From NCBI RefSeq assembly GCF_033097525.1, contig NZ_CP109907.1:4278001-4342000 (forward strand): DNA of 64,000 nucleotides, read 5' to 3'. This document shows, piece by piece, positions 51,776-60,615 of this stretch. The notes beneath the pieces were generated by a model that made no database searches, was not told the origin of the DNA, and saw nothing but the letters and a program-made list of their open reading frames with translations. The stretch's first letter is position 1, and each line of letters opens with the position of its first letter. The stretch comes from Sphingobacterium sp. UGAL515B_05. GTDB lineage: Bacteria; Bacteroidota; Bacteroidia; Sphingobacteriales; Sphingobacteriaceae. A program made the translations under genes and the position numbers.

Positions 51776-52861
51776 CTAGTTCGATGCTTGTCTTAAAAGA
51801 AATTCAAATGGACCGTTCTTAAATTTTTTTGTCCAAATTTTGCTGAAATAATAGCTGCCGATAAAATAGGTAGATGATAGGAAGAGAATCATCCCTGGTG
51901 ATAAGGTTGCTTGCTGGTCGATTACTTGATTAAACACCCCCTTGCTAGCCAAAAAAGAAAATAATAGGATGCCTAATGTTAAATGGGATATATAATGCGT
52001 TAATGTCATCTGGCCAGTTTTCGCGAGACAGTTGACAAATGTATTGGGAGTAATAAAGCGGCTAATGTACATGAAGCTGCTAATAAGTAGCAGGCTAAAA
52101 CCTATTGTACTGACTAAAAATGGAAGTACCGGAGGAAGATAATCCGCGTTTAGAAACGAGTAGGCTGCCATGCCAATGAGGTTTTGAGGGATACATTAAG
52201 CAACTTGTACTACAAGGTATAATACCAATCCTATGAGAAACAGTTTTTTTTGAACGATGGCGCTGGTCCAGTCCAGTTTACCCAGGTACATACCGATCAT
52301 GAAATAAGACATCCACGGAAAAATAGAATTCCAGCCATTATATAAAGAGTTTCTGATAAACCCCTTTAGGCTCCAATTGTCGGTATAAGATAGTGTATCA
52401 AAATTCCATCCTGTTTCATAAGGAATTAAAATGAGCAAAAGATGAAAAATGATCGTGAAGAAAACTGCTCCATATATGTAGTATTGTTTATCAACGAATA
52501 GCAAGAAGGAGGCGATAAACATGTAAAATCCATAAAAGTGAAGGATATCTGCAGGCCACCAAATAGATAATAATAATCCGAAAACAAATAGAAAACCTGC
52601 TTTTTTCTGCACAATAGTCTTTAGTTTAACTTGTTCTTGCGGAGACGCGTAAATAGATTTTTCTGTTCGCAAAGTAAGTCCCATGCCTGATAAGACAACA
52701 AATATTGTACTCGAATTACCGCTAAAGAGCGTGAGAAACTGGCCTAGCCAACTGGTATGTTGTGGATTTCCAAGAACGAGATTAAAATTGACGATATACA
52801 TCCCAAAGATTGCGTAAGCTCTCAGGATATCAAATCCTATAAATCTGATTTTTTCTGCCAT
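51776..52861 (-). pseudogene. DUF418 / YeiB-like membrane protein interrupted by one in-frame stop
   Basis: Frame from ATG at 52861 (MAEKIRFIGFDILRAYAIFG, the usual DUF418/acyltransferase-like N-terminus) stops at a TAA (52196-52198) after LYLVVQVA. Eight codons later the same frame continues as MAAYSFLNADYLPPVLPF, CLAKTGQMTLTHYISHLTLG and ends normally at 51776. No frameshift is needed, so this is a single nonsense change in a 361-codon gene (or a sequencing error). Family members are polytopic membrane proteins of unclear role. A TTGAnnnnnnTCAA box lies upstream at 52917-52930. Confidence 0.8.
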
Positions 52862-52916
52862 GATAGTTGATTTTCAAAATGTACTGCAAATTTTGAAAGA
52901 TGTACTGGTTTGGCAT

Positions 52917-52930
52917 TTGACTTAAATCAA
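52917..52930 (-). promoter_or_regulatory. Crp/Fnr-type box between Crp/Fnr gene and DUF418 gene
   Basis: Read toward the DUF418 gene: TTGATTTAAGTCAA, 56 bp before its ATG and just downstream of the Crp/Fnr stop. It differs by one base from the box before sugE at 61744-61757. Confidence 0.6.
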
Positions 52931-52934
52931 ATAA

Positions 52935-53501
52935 TTAGATTTTTGTACGGACCCTGCTTAATGTTTCCAGGGAAATTCCCAGATAAGAAGCAATATAGGT
53001 AAGCGGTATATGGCGTATGAAATCTGGCTGTTCCTTAAGGAGTAGCTTATACTTTTCCATGGCGCTGAGGGTGTGAAATTCAAATAGACGCTTTTCTAAC
53101 CACATTGTATAGTATTCTGTCATTAAAAGATCGAGTTGAATGAGTTGAGGATGATTTATTTTGAGATACTGAAAAGCGTGTTTATCCATACACGAGACAG
53201 TAACGTCTGTAATTGCCTGAATAAACTCCCTGCTAGGCTGATTCGAAACATAACTGCTAAAGGCGACTGCGAGATCATGTTTAAAAAGTAGCTCAGTCGT
53301 TACTTCTTTTTTCTCATTCATATAGTATTTCCTCGTAATACCTTCCTCTATCCAAAAGCTAGACTTGCAGACCTCACCTTGATATAAAAGAAATTCGCCC
53401 TTTTTGTATTTTTTGGTTTTGGAAATGGCCTGTAATGCTGAGTTTGTTTCCGCATCAAAACCGTCAATTAAAGCATTGATTTTTTTTAGATGCTCATTCA
53501 T
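52935..53501 (-). CDS. Crp/Fnr family transcriptional regulator (first copy)
   Basis: 188 residues. Cyclic-nucleotide-binding-like beta roll (KYKKGEFLLYQGEVCKSSFW, IEEGITRKYYMNEKKEVTTE) without a full phosphate-binding arginine motif, then a C-terminal HTH (LTYIASYLGISLETLSRVRTK). This short form is abundant in Bacteroidota. It is directly upstream of the DUF418 gene, with a palindromic TTGA-N6-TCAA box between them. Effector unknown. Confidence 0.9.
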   Translation of the reverse strand: MNEHLKKINALIDGFDAETNSALQAISKTKKYKKGEFLLYQGEVCKSSFWIEEGITRKYYMNEKKEVTTELLFKHDLAVAFSSYVSNQPSREFIQAITDVTVSCMDKHAFQYLKINHPQLIQLDLLMTEYYTMWLEKRLFEFHTLSAMEKYKLLLKEQPDFIRHIPLTYIASYLGISLETLSRVRTKI

Positions 53502-53535
53502 TATAGCTGATTTGAGTGATCGAAAGTTGCTGAGG

Positions 53536-53880
53536 TTACATTTGTTGAATCCGTTCGGTCCGACCTGCCGTTTCTCTTCCCCACTCAGCGATCGACTCGA
53601 GTAGTGGAATAAGTGTTTTTCCGAATTCTGTCAGTTCGTAATCTACTTTCAAAGGAGCTTTGTCGGTATGTACTGTACGTTTTACTAAACCATCAGCCTC
53701 AAGTTCCTTTAATTGTAAGCTTAATGTACGCTCTGTAATTAAGGGGCATTCTTTTCTCAGCTCATTATAGCGTTTTTTTTCAATTAAATGAATCAAAATT
53801 ACTGCCTTCCACTTGCCGCCTATATATTTCATAGTCAGGCTGGTACTGCATGGATATTGTTTGTTGTCTATCAAATACAT
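53536..53880 (-). CDS. HxlR family winged-helix regulator
   Basis: 114 residues with the HxlR signature: CSTSLTMKYIGGKWKAVILI, then RYNELRKECPLITERTLSLQ and VDYELTEFGKTLIPLLESIA. Cys11 (YPCS) is the cysteine often used for electrophile sensing in this family (HypR, QorR, YodB). It is divergent from a nitroreductase gene, the classic arrangement for quinone/aldehyde response. A 19-bp inverted repeat in the shared gap is the likely operator. Confidence 0.92.
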   Translation of the reverse strand: MYLIDNKQYPCSTSLTMKYIGGKWKAVILIHLIEKKRYNELRKECPLITERTLSLQLKELEADGLVKRTVHTDKAPLKVDYELTEFGKTLIPLLESIAEWGRETAGRTERIQQM

Positions 53881-53937
53881 CTGTTACTATCAAGTTTGAC
53901 CGTTATTGCAAATATATAACACTATATTTAAGTTTGC

Positions 53938-53956
53938 AACTATAAAAAATATAGTT
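53938..53956. promoter_or_regulatory. Candidate HxlR operator
   Basis: AACTATA-AAAAA-TATAGTT, a perfect 7-bp inverted repeat with a 5-bp spacer in the divergent hxlR/nitroreductase gap, 19 bp before the nitroreductase ATG. A related half-site ACTATAT lies at 53921-53927. Confidence 0.6.
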
Positions 53957-53974
53957 AATTTAATCTTGTATGTT

Positions 53975-54574
53975 ATGGCTTTTTTAGAAACTGCAAAGCA
54001 ACGTTACACAACGAAAAAGTATAATTCAGAAGCGCTAATTCCGGAGGAGAAAATCGCTGAATTAAAGGAAATAATCCGATTGAGTCCATCTTCCATCAAT
54101 AGCCAGCCATGGAAGTTTTTCTTTGTTTCTTCTGGGGACATGAAACAAAAACTCGCTGCGGCATCGTATTGGAACGCACAGAAGATAAATGAGGCAAGCC
54201 ATCTGGTTGTCTTTAGTGCACTTACCGATGTAGATCGCTTTGAAGAGCAAATCGCAAAGACGCTTCCAGAGGGATCGATTAATTACTATAAGCAATTTTT
54301 GCAGTCGAAAGGGGAGGTCCATGTTCAATCCTGGATGAAGCAACAGGTGTATCTCTCTTTGGGATTTTTTCTTGCAGCCTGTGCTGCAAATCATATTGAC
54401 GCAACTCCAATGGAAGGAATTGAAAATTCCGTCTACGATGAAATACTGGAACTCGATGGCTATCAGACGCTGTTTGCAGTTGCTATTGGCTATCGACATG
54501 TGGAGGATGCAAATCAGCCTGCCATTACCGCAAAATCACGCTTGACAATTGCAGATATAATTGAAGAATTCTAA
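53975..54574 (+). CDS. Nitroreductase family NAD(P)H-dependent oxidoreductase
   Basis: 199-residue flavin reductase from ATG at 53975 (frame open from 53906). Start MAFLETAKQRYTTKKYNSEA and FMN/phosphate motifs RLSPSSINSQPWKFFFVSSG are those of NfsB/YodC-type enzymes; the C-terminal ALAIGYR-like segment reads AVAIGYRHVED. It reduces nitro-compounds or quinones. It is divergently linked to HxlR, its likely repressor. Confidence 0.92.
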   Translation: MAFLETAKQRYTTKKYNSEALIPEEKIAELKEIIRLSPSSINSQPWKFFFVSSGDMKQKLAAASYWNAQKINEASHLVVFSALTDVDRFEEQIAKTLPEGSINYYKQFLQSKGEVHVQSWMKQQVYLSLGFFLAACAANHIDATPMEGIENSVYDEILELDGYQTLFAVAIGYRHVEDANQPAITAKSRLTIADIIEEF

Positions 54575-54576
54575 GT

Positions 54577-54613
54577 AAAAAAAGATGAAACCACTATCGG
54601 TTTCATCTTTTTT
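54577..54613. terminator. Bidirectional terminator between nitroreductase and metallo-hydrolase genes
   Basis: Stem AAAAAAAGATGAAACC / GGTTTCATCTTTTTT with a 6-nt loop (54593-54598), A- and T-tracts on both sides, 2 nt after the nitroreductase stop and 3 nt from the other gene's end. Confidence 0.9.
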
Positions 54614-54616
54614 ACA

Positions 54617-55561
54617 TTAATTTAAACTTATCTTTTTGCCCTGTTCGGGGAAAATATAATTTACTTTAAGTGGATTATTCTTGAGCAATTCGTTTTTAAT
54701 GATTTCAGGGTTTTTACCAGTTGGTTTTCGGTGTGTGACCACAATGCTGAGCCCTTCCAAGTTTTTCAGTCCCGTTTTTTCTTTGAGCTTTAGCAGTTCT
54801 TCTAGCAACAAATTGGGGGTTAGGTGACCAAAGAGTAAATTTTCCGGTTGATTATTTGGAAAGGAGACTTCAATCAATATACTGTTTAATTGTTTGTTTT
54901 TGATCAGTGGGGCAATGTTATTCCAGAGCTTATCTAGTTGATCGGATTTTTCCACCCGATCGGCACCGGTATCACCAAGGTAAAGAAGATAGTGGTTGTC
55001 GTAGTGGACGAGAGCAGCACTACTTTTATATGGATTTACATGGCTAAGCTCGTATGCCGTCAAAGATAATGTCGTATTTGGTACTTGCGTTTCCAGCCCC
55101 TCTTGTAAACTGTTGTAATGATACTTTCCTAGTATGGGTTTTTGGCCCTGATCCCCAAAATTGATCCAGGTATCCGTTATAAAATAGTGATTTTGTAGAA
55201 TTTGAAGGACGGGATCAATAGCAAAAATGTTCTTTTTGCTATCGGCAGGAGAATTAATAATAAGACCCGATAAATGATCGAGATGTCCATGGGAAATAAA
55301 ATATCCCTTTATTTGGTTATGCAAAATTGTTTCGACCGACCCATGTAGACTTTTCAATGCAATGGCTTTTCTGATACCTGTATTTATAGTTCCGGCATCG
55401 AGGCAGAGGAAGGCCGTGTCTTTTGGAGTTCCTACTAAATAAGCAGAAAGATTGTCTTCTTGTTCGCCACCATATATGCCCAGCGGGACAAGGTCAAAAT
55501 GCTGTGCCTGACAGGTCATGGTCACAAGAAATGTAAAAATGGAAAGCGCTAGTTTTTTCAT
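54617..55561 (-). CDS. Secreted MBL-fold hydrolase, class II cAMP phosphodiesterase-like
   Basis: About 314 residues from ATG at 55561 (frame open to 55606). Signal peptide MKKLALSIFTFLVTMTCQAQ. The metallo-beta-lactamase metal motif is HGHLDH (91-96), with further ligands in YELSHVNPYKS and LYLGDTGADR. Sequence order matches PDEase_II (class II 3',5'-cyclic nucleotide phosphodiesterase, as in yeast PDE1 or Vibrio CpdP). An exported cyclic-nucleotide or related phosphodiesterase is likely. A terminator-like hairpin lies just 16 nt upstream of the start. Confidence 0.85.
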   Translation of the reverse strand: MKKLALSIFTFLVTMTCQAQHFDLVPLGIYGGEQEDNLSAYLVGTPKDTAFLCLDAGTINTGIRKAIALKSLHGSVETILHNQIKGYFISHGHLDHLSGLIINSPADSKKNIFAIDPVLQILQNHYFITDTWINFGDQGQKPILGKYHYNSLQEGLETQVPNTTLSLTAYELSHVNPYKSSAALVHYDNHYLLYLGDTGADRVEKSDQLDKLWNNIAPLIKNKQLNSILIEVSFPNNQPENLLFGHLTPNLLLEELLKLKEKTGLKNLEGLSIVVTHRKPTGKNPEIIKNELLKNNPLKVNYIFPEQGKKISLN

Positions 55562-55576
55562 GATTATTAAACTAAA

Positions 55577-55603
55577 AACCCATCCTTTGTTATAGGATGG
55601 GTT
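55577..55603 (-). terminator. Terminator between TonB-receptor relic and metallo-hydrolase gene
   Basis: AACCCATCC (55577-55585) / GGATGGGTT (55595-55603), 9-nt loop. On the minus strand the stem is followed by TTTTTAGTTT, and the next ATG is only 16 nt away. Confidence 0.8.
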
Positions 55604-55624
55604 CAAATTTACACTATTTTTTGT

Positions 55625-56449
55625 TTATTGGTTGAATCGGTAACGTACACCCAGCTGAATTCTCCAGCGTGAAGTTTCATCCACACTGTTCGAGAAAGTG
55701 TTGGTTAAAGGAATCTGATTTGTTGCATCTAAATAAGGGAATGAGAATGTCGGTTGTCCCTGCGCATTCAATCCTTTGTAATTTAAGATACCGTTTGCTT
55801 TGTTGGCAAATTGGGCAACTCCCCAGCTTTTGTTGATCATATTACCGAAATTAAATACATCAAAAGTAATCTGCAATTGATGTTTCTTTCCGCTGGTATT
55901 TAAAAACACATCTTGCGCGATACGAATATCCAGTGTTCCGATCATTTTTCCTACCAATGCGTTACGTTTCGCGTATCGGCCTCTGTGTGCATTGAGGTAA
56001 TTGTCCTGATTAATGTATCCGTTCAATTGAGACCATAGTTGATCAGCTGTCCGAGTGTCTTGCGCATTGTCGCCAACAAGAGCAATTTCAGCTTTACTAT
56101 TCGGGATATAAATCAAGTCATTGCCCGACAAACCATCATTATTCAGGTCACCGCCATAGGTATAGGAGTAACGAGGCCCATCCTGCAGTTGATAAAATAA
56201 GGAGAATGTCGTTCCTAAATGATCCAGGTATTCTTTACGGTAAGAGAAGTTGGCAATAAATCTATTTTTAACCAGATAAGTCGAATAAGAAAGATCAGCA
56301 CTATTTGGATTGCCCGAAACATAACGATCACGCCACATCGACTGTGCAATAGATCCTCCATCGTTCACCGATCTTGAATCCGTATAGGTATAACCGATAT
56401 TTGCAAAGAAACCACCTTTGAATTCTTTTTTATATGAAAATAATATTTT
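55625..56449 (-). pseudogene. 5'-truncated TonB-dependent outer membrane receptor
   Basis: Open frame of 275 codons without ATG near its start, bounded by a stop at 56450-56452. It reads as the last third of a carboxypeptidase-regulatory-domain TonB receptor barrel: KEFKGGFFANIGYTYTDSRS, YTYGGDLNNDGLSGNDLIYI, LDIRIAQDVFLNTSGKKH and the terminal strand RWRIQLGVRYRFNQ. The plug and most of the barrel are missing. The frame breaks exactly where AT-rich foreign-looking sequence begins. Confidence 0.85.
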
Positions 56450-56617
56450 TTAATAGGAAAGATGTGCTTTTTTGAGATTGTTTTTACTTTATAAAAAGTT
56501 TATGTATAAATTAATGTAAAGTTTGTTTACTTAAATTTAATATTTTATTAATATAATCCCCTTTATTTTTCGTTTAAATATTATTTATTTTATGATATAA
56601 TCTTAAATGTTGAAATT

Positions 56618-58165
56618 ATGAAAAATTATAATGCTTACTGTAAGTTTATTTTTGTTTTAGCTTTATTTGGATGTGTTAGTTGTAAAAAAGAAAAGTCGAA
56701 TACACAAATTGTTTCGACGAATAACAAAACTAAAGCCGGTCCAATTTCAGCTTACGATTTCGATTGGGAGGCAAGTACCTATGTGCCTTATAAGCCAAGC
56801 AGTGGTACAAATCCATTACCGTTACCCTGGAATTCCGGTACTACAGCGATTGACCCAAATTTGGTTGGTGATTATAAGAAAGCTGATGGATGGAAGCTTG
56901 TTTATAATACTTTCTCTCCTTCTATTGTGCTAAATGATGTAAATTATACATACTTTTTTTCATTGTATAATGTATATAGAGGACTTTTAAGAATCTACGT
57001 GTGGCAACCAGCTAGTACGATTGCAACCTCTCATGTTGTTCATGGTTTGGGGATTTATGGAGCAGGCGCAACTTCTCCAATGTTGAACTTTAATACACAA
57101 GAGAAAATTGACCCGACATATAATCTTCCGAAGTTTCAACAAGTTTTAAATCAACAAATTTCTTCCGCTGGAGGTACTTGGTTAGTGTTTCAATATGAGA
57201 TGGCCTATGATCCAACAATAAGTCAGCAAGCAAAATCTTTCCCAGGATACGGTTTACAATTTACATCCCAATGGAGTAATGTAACAGGTGTTACCATTAA
57301 CGGTACGCAGACTGGTACCGTTAAGTCTATTCCTGGGACGCCAAGCGGAGGAATTAACTTCGGGGCTTTACTAATAGGTGGTGTAACAACATTTACTGGA
57401 GGGATTAATTTTGTTGAGGCTTTTGACGGCCTTATTGGAAGTCGTCCATATACTAACGCAATTAACAATGCTGCTTCTGGAGTTGTTAAAGGATTTTTGA
57501 ATGCTATTCTTGGAGGATCTAATGGAGGAACTTCGCTAAATTTGACTCTAAATACAGATATTAAGTTGGACGGTACTATGGTCAACAATGGAACTATCCA
57601 AGATCTGAAATTAAAATTGCCGGGACAATATAATAGTCAAACTGGTGATGGCGCCTCTCCAAAATATAATCAAGTGCTCGGAGTGTTTAATGTAAATAGT
57701 AAACCTACAGTTAGAATCAATCAAAACTTTGTAACTATAGAATCAGAGGATCCAAGAAGTGGAAGTATGGGCATGGAAACGTATTCAGATGCAAAAGTTT
57801 GGTTTGATTCAGATGCTGTTAATATAACTTGGAATCCTGCAATAATTAACTCTACTTCCACAGGTGCTACAATCAAAAACATTAATACTGACTTATTAGT
57901 ACATAGTGATCAATTTTATACGAATGTATTTGGTATAGGACAAGGTGGAGTTGAAGAAGTTGGAAAACAGCGGTATATAGTTTATCGTAACCCATCTGCG
58001 AGCAACCCAGCTAAATTTAGTTATTGGGCCGATGTTATGAGTGGGTTAGGTAAAGCTGGATATCCACCGCCTATATACGTCCGAGTATCATTTGACGTGG
58101 TGCCAAATAATGGGGGGGCTAAAGCTACTTTAGTAAAAACATTTTTACCATCTCAGGGCTTGTAG
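56618..58165 (+). CDS. Lipoprotein with glycine-rich hydrophobic segment, unknown function
   Basis: 515 residues. Lipobox at FGCVSCKKEK. Residues 40-240 are aromatic and beta-rich; residues 245-305 are a Gly/Ala/Ile-rich weakly hydrophobic stretch (INFGALLIGGVTTFTGG, ASGVVKGFLNAILGGSNGG) that could insert in a membrane; the last 200 residues are beta-rich again. No family recognised. It is AT-rich, first of three same-strand genes, and 45 bp before the barrel gene. A surface or secreted effector is possible but unproven. Confidence 0.7.
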   Translation: MKNYNAYCKFIFVLALFGCVSCKKEKSNTQIVSTNNKTKAGPISAYDFDWEASTYVPYKPSSGTNPLPLPWNSGTTAIDPNLVGDYKKADGWKLVYNTFSPSIVLNDVNYTYFFSLYNVYRGLLRIYVWQPASTIATSHVVHGLGIYGAGATSPMLNFNTQEKIDPTYNLPKFQQVLNQQISSAGGTWLVFQYEMAYDPTISQQAKSFPGYGLQFTSQWSNVTGVTINGTQTGTVKSIPGTPSGGINFGALLIGGVTTFTGGINFVEAFDGLIGSRPYTNAINNAASGVVKGFLNAILGGSNGGTSLNLTLNTDIKLDGTMVNNGTIQDLKLKLPGQYNSQTGDGASPKYNQVLGVFNVNSKPTVRINQNFVTIESEDPRSGSMGMETYSDAKVWFDSDAVNITWNPAIINSTSTGATIKNINTDLLVHSDQFYTNVFGIGQGGVEEVGKQRYIVYRNPSASNPAKFSYWADVMSGLGKAGYPPPIYVRVSFDVVPNNGGAKATLVKTFLPSQGL

Positions 58166-58209
58166 ATATATAAAGTTAGTTATTCTGTTATATTCTCTAT
58201 TCAGATTTC

Positions 58210-58926
58210 ATGTGCAAACCCAGAAATATTTTATTGATTTTTTTAGGTACTCTAGTAGCAACATCATCAAAATCGCAAATATTTTTGGGTTTAAGCTCAG
58301 GATATACTAGAAATTATATGATTAATAATTTTAACAAATATTTTATAAAGAAGGTTGCTCCAGGACACGGTTTTGCGTATAGTATCGATGCTGAAATGTA
58401 TTTAAAAGAAAAAATTTCAATTTCGTTGTCTTTAATTTATGCTCAAAAAAAATACTCTTTAGTTAGTGGTGAGCCGTATGAATATACGACTAAATTTAAC
58501 AATAATTATTTTATATTACCATTAAAAATGCAGTTTGACATTCCCTTGGGAAACAAATATTATTTTTTATTATCGGGAGGAGCATATATTGGATATTGGA
58601 TGAATGGTTATGTCATGGGTGTTGTCCCAGATATTTTTAGTATAGACGTATCGAAAAATGAAGATCAAATTGAATACTATCGTTTAGTGAATTATCAAGA
58701 CGAATATCAGTTTAATATGATGAGAGACAAGAGGAGCGAATTTGGAACGGTACTTGGTACTGGTATTGGATTTTTTGTGTGTAGAAATATAATTATAAAA
58801 TTAGGTGTTGATTATTTGGGATCCCTGACAGGGCAAGAAAGAGGAATCTTATTAAATCAAAAAAGAAAAGTCAATAAGACATTAGTAACTTCTCTCGGTG
58901 TAAAATGTTTTATAAATATTAAATGA
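58210..58926 (+). CDS. PorT-like outer membrane beta-barrel protein
   Basis: 238 residues with a signal-like N-terminus (ILLIFLGTLVATSSKSQI) and alternating beta strands: GLSSGYTRNYMINN, YFILPLKMQFDIPLGNKYYF, GTVLGTGIGFFVCRNIIIKL and LVTSLGVKCFINIK. YFILPLKMQF followed by LLSGGAYIGYW is typical of the Bacteroidota outer membrane beta-barrel (PorT) family. It overlaps the S41 peptidase gene by 4 bp (ATGA). AT-rich like its neighbours. Confidence 0.82.
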   Translation: MCKPRNILLIFLGTLVATSSKSQIFLGLSSGYTRNYMINNFNKYFIKKVAPGHGFAYSIDAEMYLKEKISISLSLIYAQKKYSLVSGEPYEYTTKFNNNYFILPLKMQFDIPLGNKYYFLLSGGAYIGYWMNGYVMGVVPDIFSIDVSKNEDQIEYYRLVNYQDEYQFNMMRDKRSEFGTVLGTGIGFFVCRNIIIKLGVDYLGSLTGQERGILLNQKRKVNKTLVTSLGVKCFINIK

Positions 58927-60077
58927 AAATTTCTAACTGTTTCTTATTTTTAATAAGCTTAATTGGATGCAAGACTTCCGAATATAATGATAATCCTAAT
59001 ATAGTAAAACAACCAAGAAATTTTGACGAAATTTTTGAAGCTTTTTGGTGTGGAATGAGGACGCATTATATCTATTGGGATATTGATACCACAAATTGGA
59101 ATATGGCTTATAATAAATATAAACCACTATTTCGAAATCTAAATATAAACCACGCAGATGATATATCTCTATCTGCAGATTATTTTAGAGAAATAACTAA
59201 AGGATTGATAGATTCTCATTTCCAAATTGTGTTCGAAGATAGTATTCTTGGAGGAGCAATTATATTTCCAGCTTCAGATAAAAAGGCAAAAGCAAGCGAT
59301 TTTAGATTGCCATTTGACTATTCAACATTAGATAAAAAGTATTTTGATGCAGATTATTTACAGGGTATAGACGAATTAACAAAGATCAATAATCAATCAC
59401 AAGAGGTTGTATTAGCAACTATTGATAAAAACATTATATATTTTCACTGTAATCAATTTTCCTTAGAAAGATCCTTTTACTCAAACTCAGAAGGAAATGT
59501 CAAACTTATTTTAGACAAGTTCTTCGAAAGGATCTATTTGAATCAATATAAGGGGCTGATTATTGACTTACGATACAACTTTGGGGGAGATTTGGCTGAT
59601 TTAAAATTTTTTTTAAATCATTTTGTTCAGTCTGAATTAACTATCGGTTTTAGCAAATATAAGAGGAGTAATGGAATGCTTGATTATAGTCCTTGGATTA
59701 AAGCTGTCATACCTGCTGGAAAAAAAGAAAAACGTAAATTACTTCCGATCATTATACTCGCAGATAGATTCACAGTTTCCACCGCTGAATTAATAATGTT
59801 GTCTCTCCGTCTTTTGCCTAATGTAAAGATAATTGGAGAGACCAGCTGGGGCGCTACTGGACCTATTGGAGCAACTAATCTGTTTCAAGCGGGAACATTT
59901 AAAGTGCCGGGCTATTTAACTGTTTATACTTCTTCGGCAGCGTTCAAATATATTGATGGGCGCATATACGAAGGTGTAGGGTTTCCTCCCGATGTGTCAA
60001 TCCCTTTTAGTAGTGAAAAAATTACAGACAATATTGATATACAATTGGAGTATGCTATTTCCGTTTTAGGTAGATAG
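58923..60077 (+). CDS. S41 family peptidase (C-terminal processing protease-like) lipoprotein
   Basis: 384 residues with lipobox (LISLIGCKTSE) and a TSPc peptidase domain: IIDLRYNFGGDLADLKFFLN, catalytic Ser286 in RFTVSTAELIMLSL, GETSWGATG and YEGVGFPPDVSIP. There is no PDZ domain between the N-terminal helical part and the core, as in many Bacteroidota S41 lipoproteins. Likely anchored in the periplasm or at the cell surface. It is coupled by 4 bp to the barrel gene and may process it or the upstream lipoprotein (inference). Confidence 0.88.
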   Translation: MKISNCFLFLISLIGCKTSEYNDNPNIVKQPRNFDEIFEAFWCGMRTHYIYWDIDTTNWNMAYNKYKPLFRNLNINHADDISLSADYFREITKGLIDSHFQIVFEDSILGGAIIFPASDKKAKASDFRLPFDYSTLDKKYFDADYLQGIDELTKINNQSQEVVLATIDKNIIYFHCNQFSLERSFYSNSEGNVKLILDKFFERIYLNQYKGLIIDLRYNFGGDLADLKFFLNHFVQSELTIGFSKYKRSNGMLDYSPWIKAVIPAGKKEKRKLLPIIILADRFTVSTAELIMLSLRLLPNVKIIGETSWGATGPIGATNLFQAGTFKVPGYLTVYTSSAAFKYIDGRIYEGVGFPPDVSIPFSSEKITDNIDIQLEYAISVLGR

Positions 60078-60078
60078 T

Positions 60079-60492
60079 TTAGTGTAAAAATTTAATGTAT
60101 TTAGATCTAGGTTTCGTTAAACCTATCTTTTTGCTTCTTGATAGTAGGTTTCTGCATAGACTATTCGGCGTAATTAAAATATCTCCGATCGTATTTATCG
60201 GAAGATCTTCCTGTGGATCAATAGGCAATGTTTTCATCCGAACACGCTGACCTGCTTCCAGCTCTACCTGGTCCAAATGTTTACCTTCAACCATCAGTAG
60301 GTACGGAAATGTAGTCCGTTTGTCGGTCCAAAGGTAACAGAGTGCTTTTTTTCTATAGCAAAAGCAAGGCATACCGTACTTTATGGTTTCACTCACATCC
60401 GCATCCTGTTGAAGGATAATATGTCTTAATGCTAAAAGACAGCTTTTATTTGGTTCTTTCTGGTTCAGATAGAAATGTTGGATCTCCTGCAT
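60079..60492 (-). CDS. DUF1801 domain protein, YdhG-like
   Basis: About 137 residues from ATG at 60492 (frame open to 60510). The DUF1801/YdhG pattern is visible: LRHIILQQDADVSETIKYGM, PCFCYRKKALCYLWTDKRTT, and the basic C-terminal SKKIGLTKPRSKYIKF. Function unknown; homologs bind iron or ligands in frataxin-like folds. It is convergent with the S41 peptidase gene with only 1 bp between stops and no visible terminator. Confidence 0.82.
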   Translation of the reverse strand: MQEIQHFYLNQKEPNKSCLLALRHIILQQDADVSETIKYGMPCFCYRKKALCYLWTDKRTTFPYLLMVEGKHLDQVELEAGQRVRMKTLPIDPQEDLPINTIGDILITPNSLCRNLLSRSKKIGLTKPRSKYIKFLH

Positions 60493-60615
60493 ATGAATGA
60501 TGTGTTGCAAATAAAGATACGAGACTTATCCTTTTTTATAGGATATAGTTACCATTTTCTTTTGTTGTTTAGTATATTCAGACCTATTTTATGCGATCGA
60601 ATTATCAAATTGCTT

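Noticed and set aside
57223..57588. 121-residue ORF opposite the cassette lipoprotein
   Set aside because: Pro/Val-rich antisense product of a Gly-rich coding segment.
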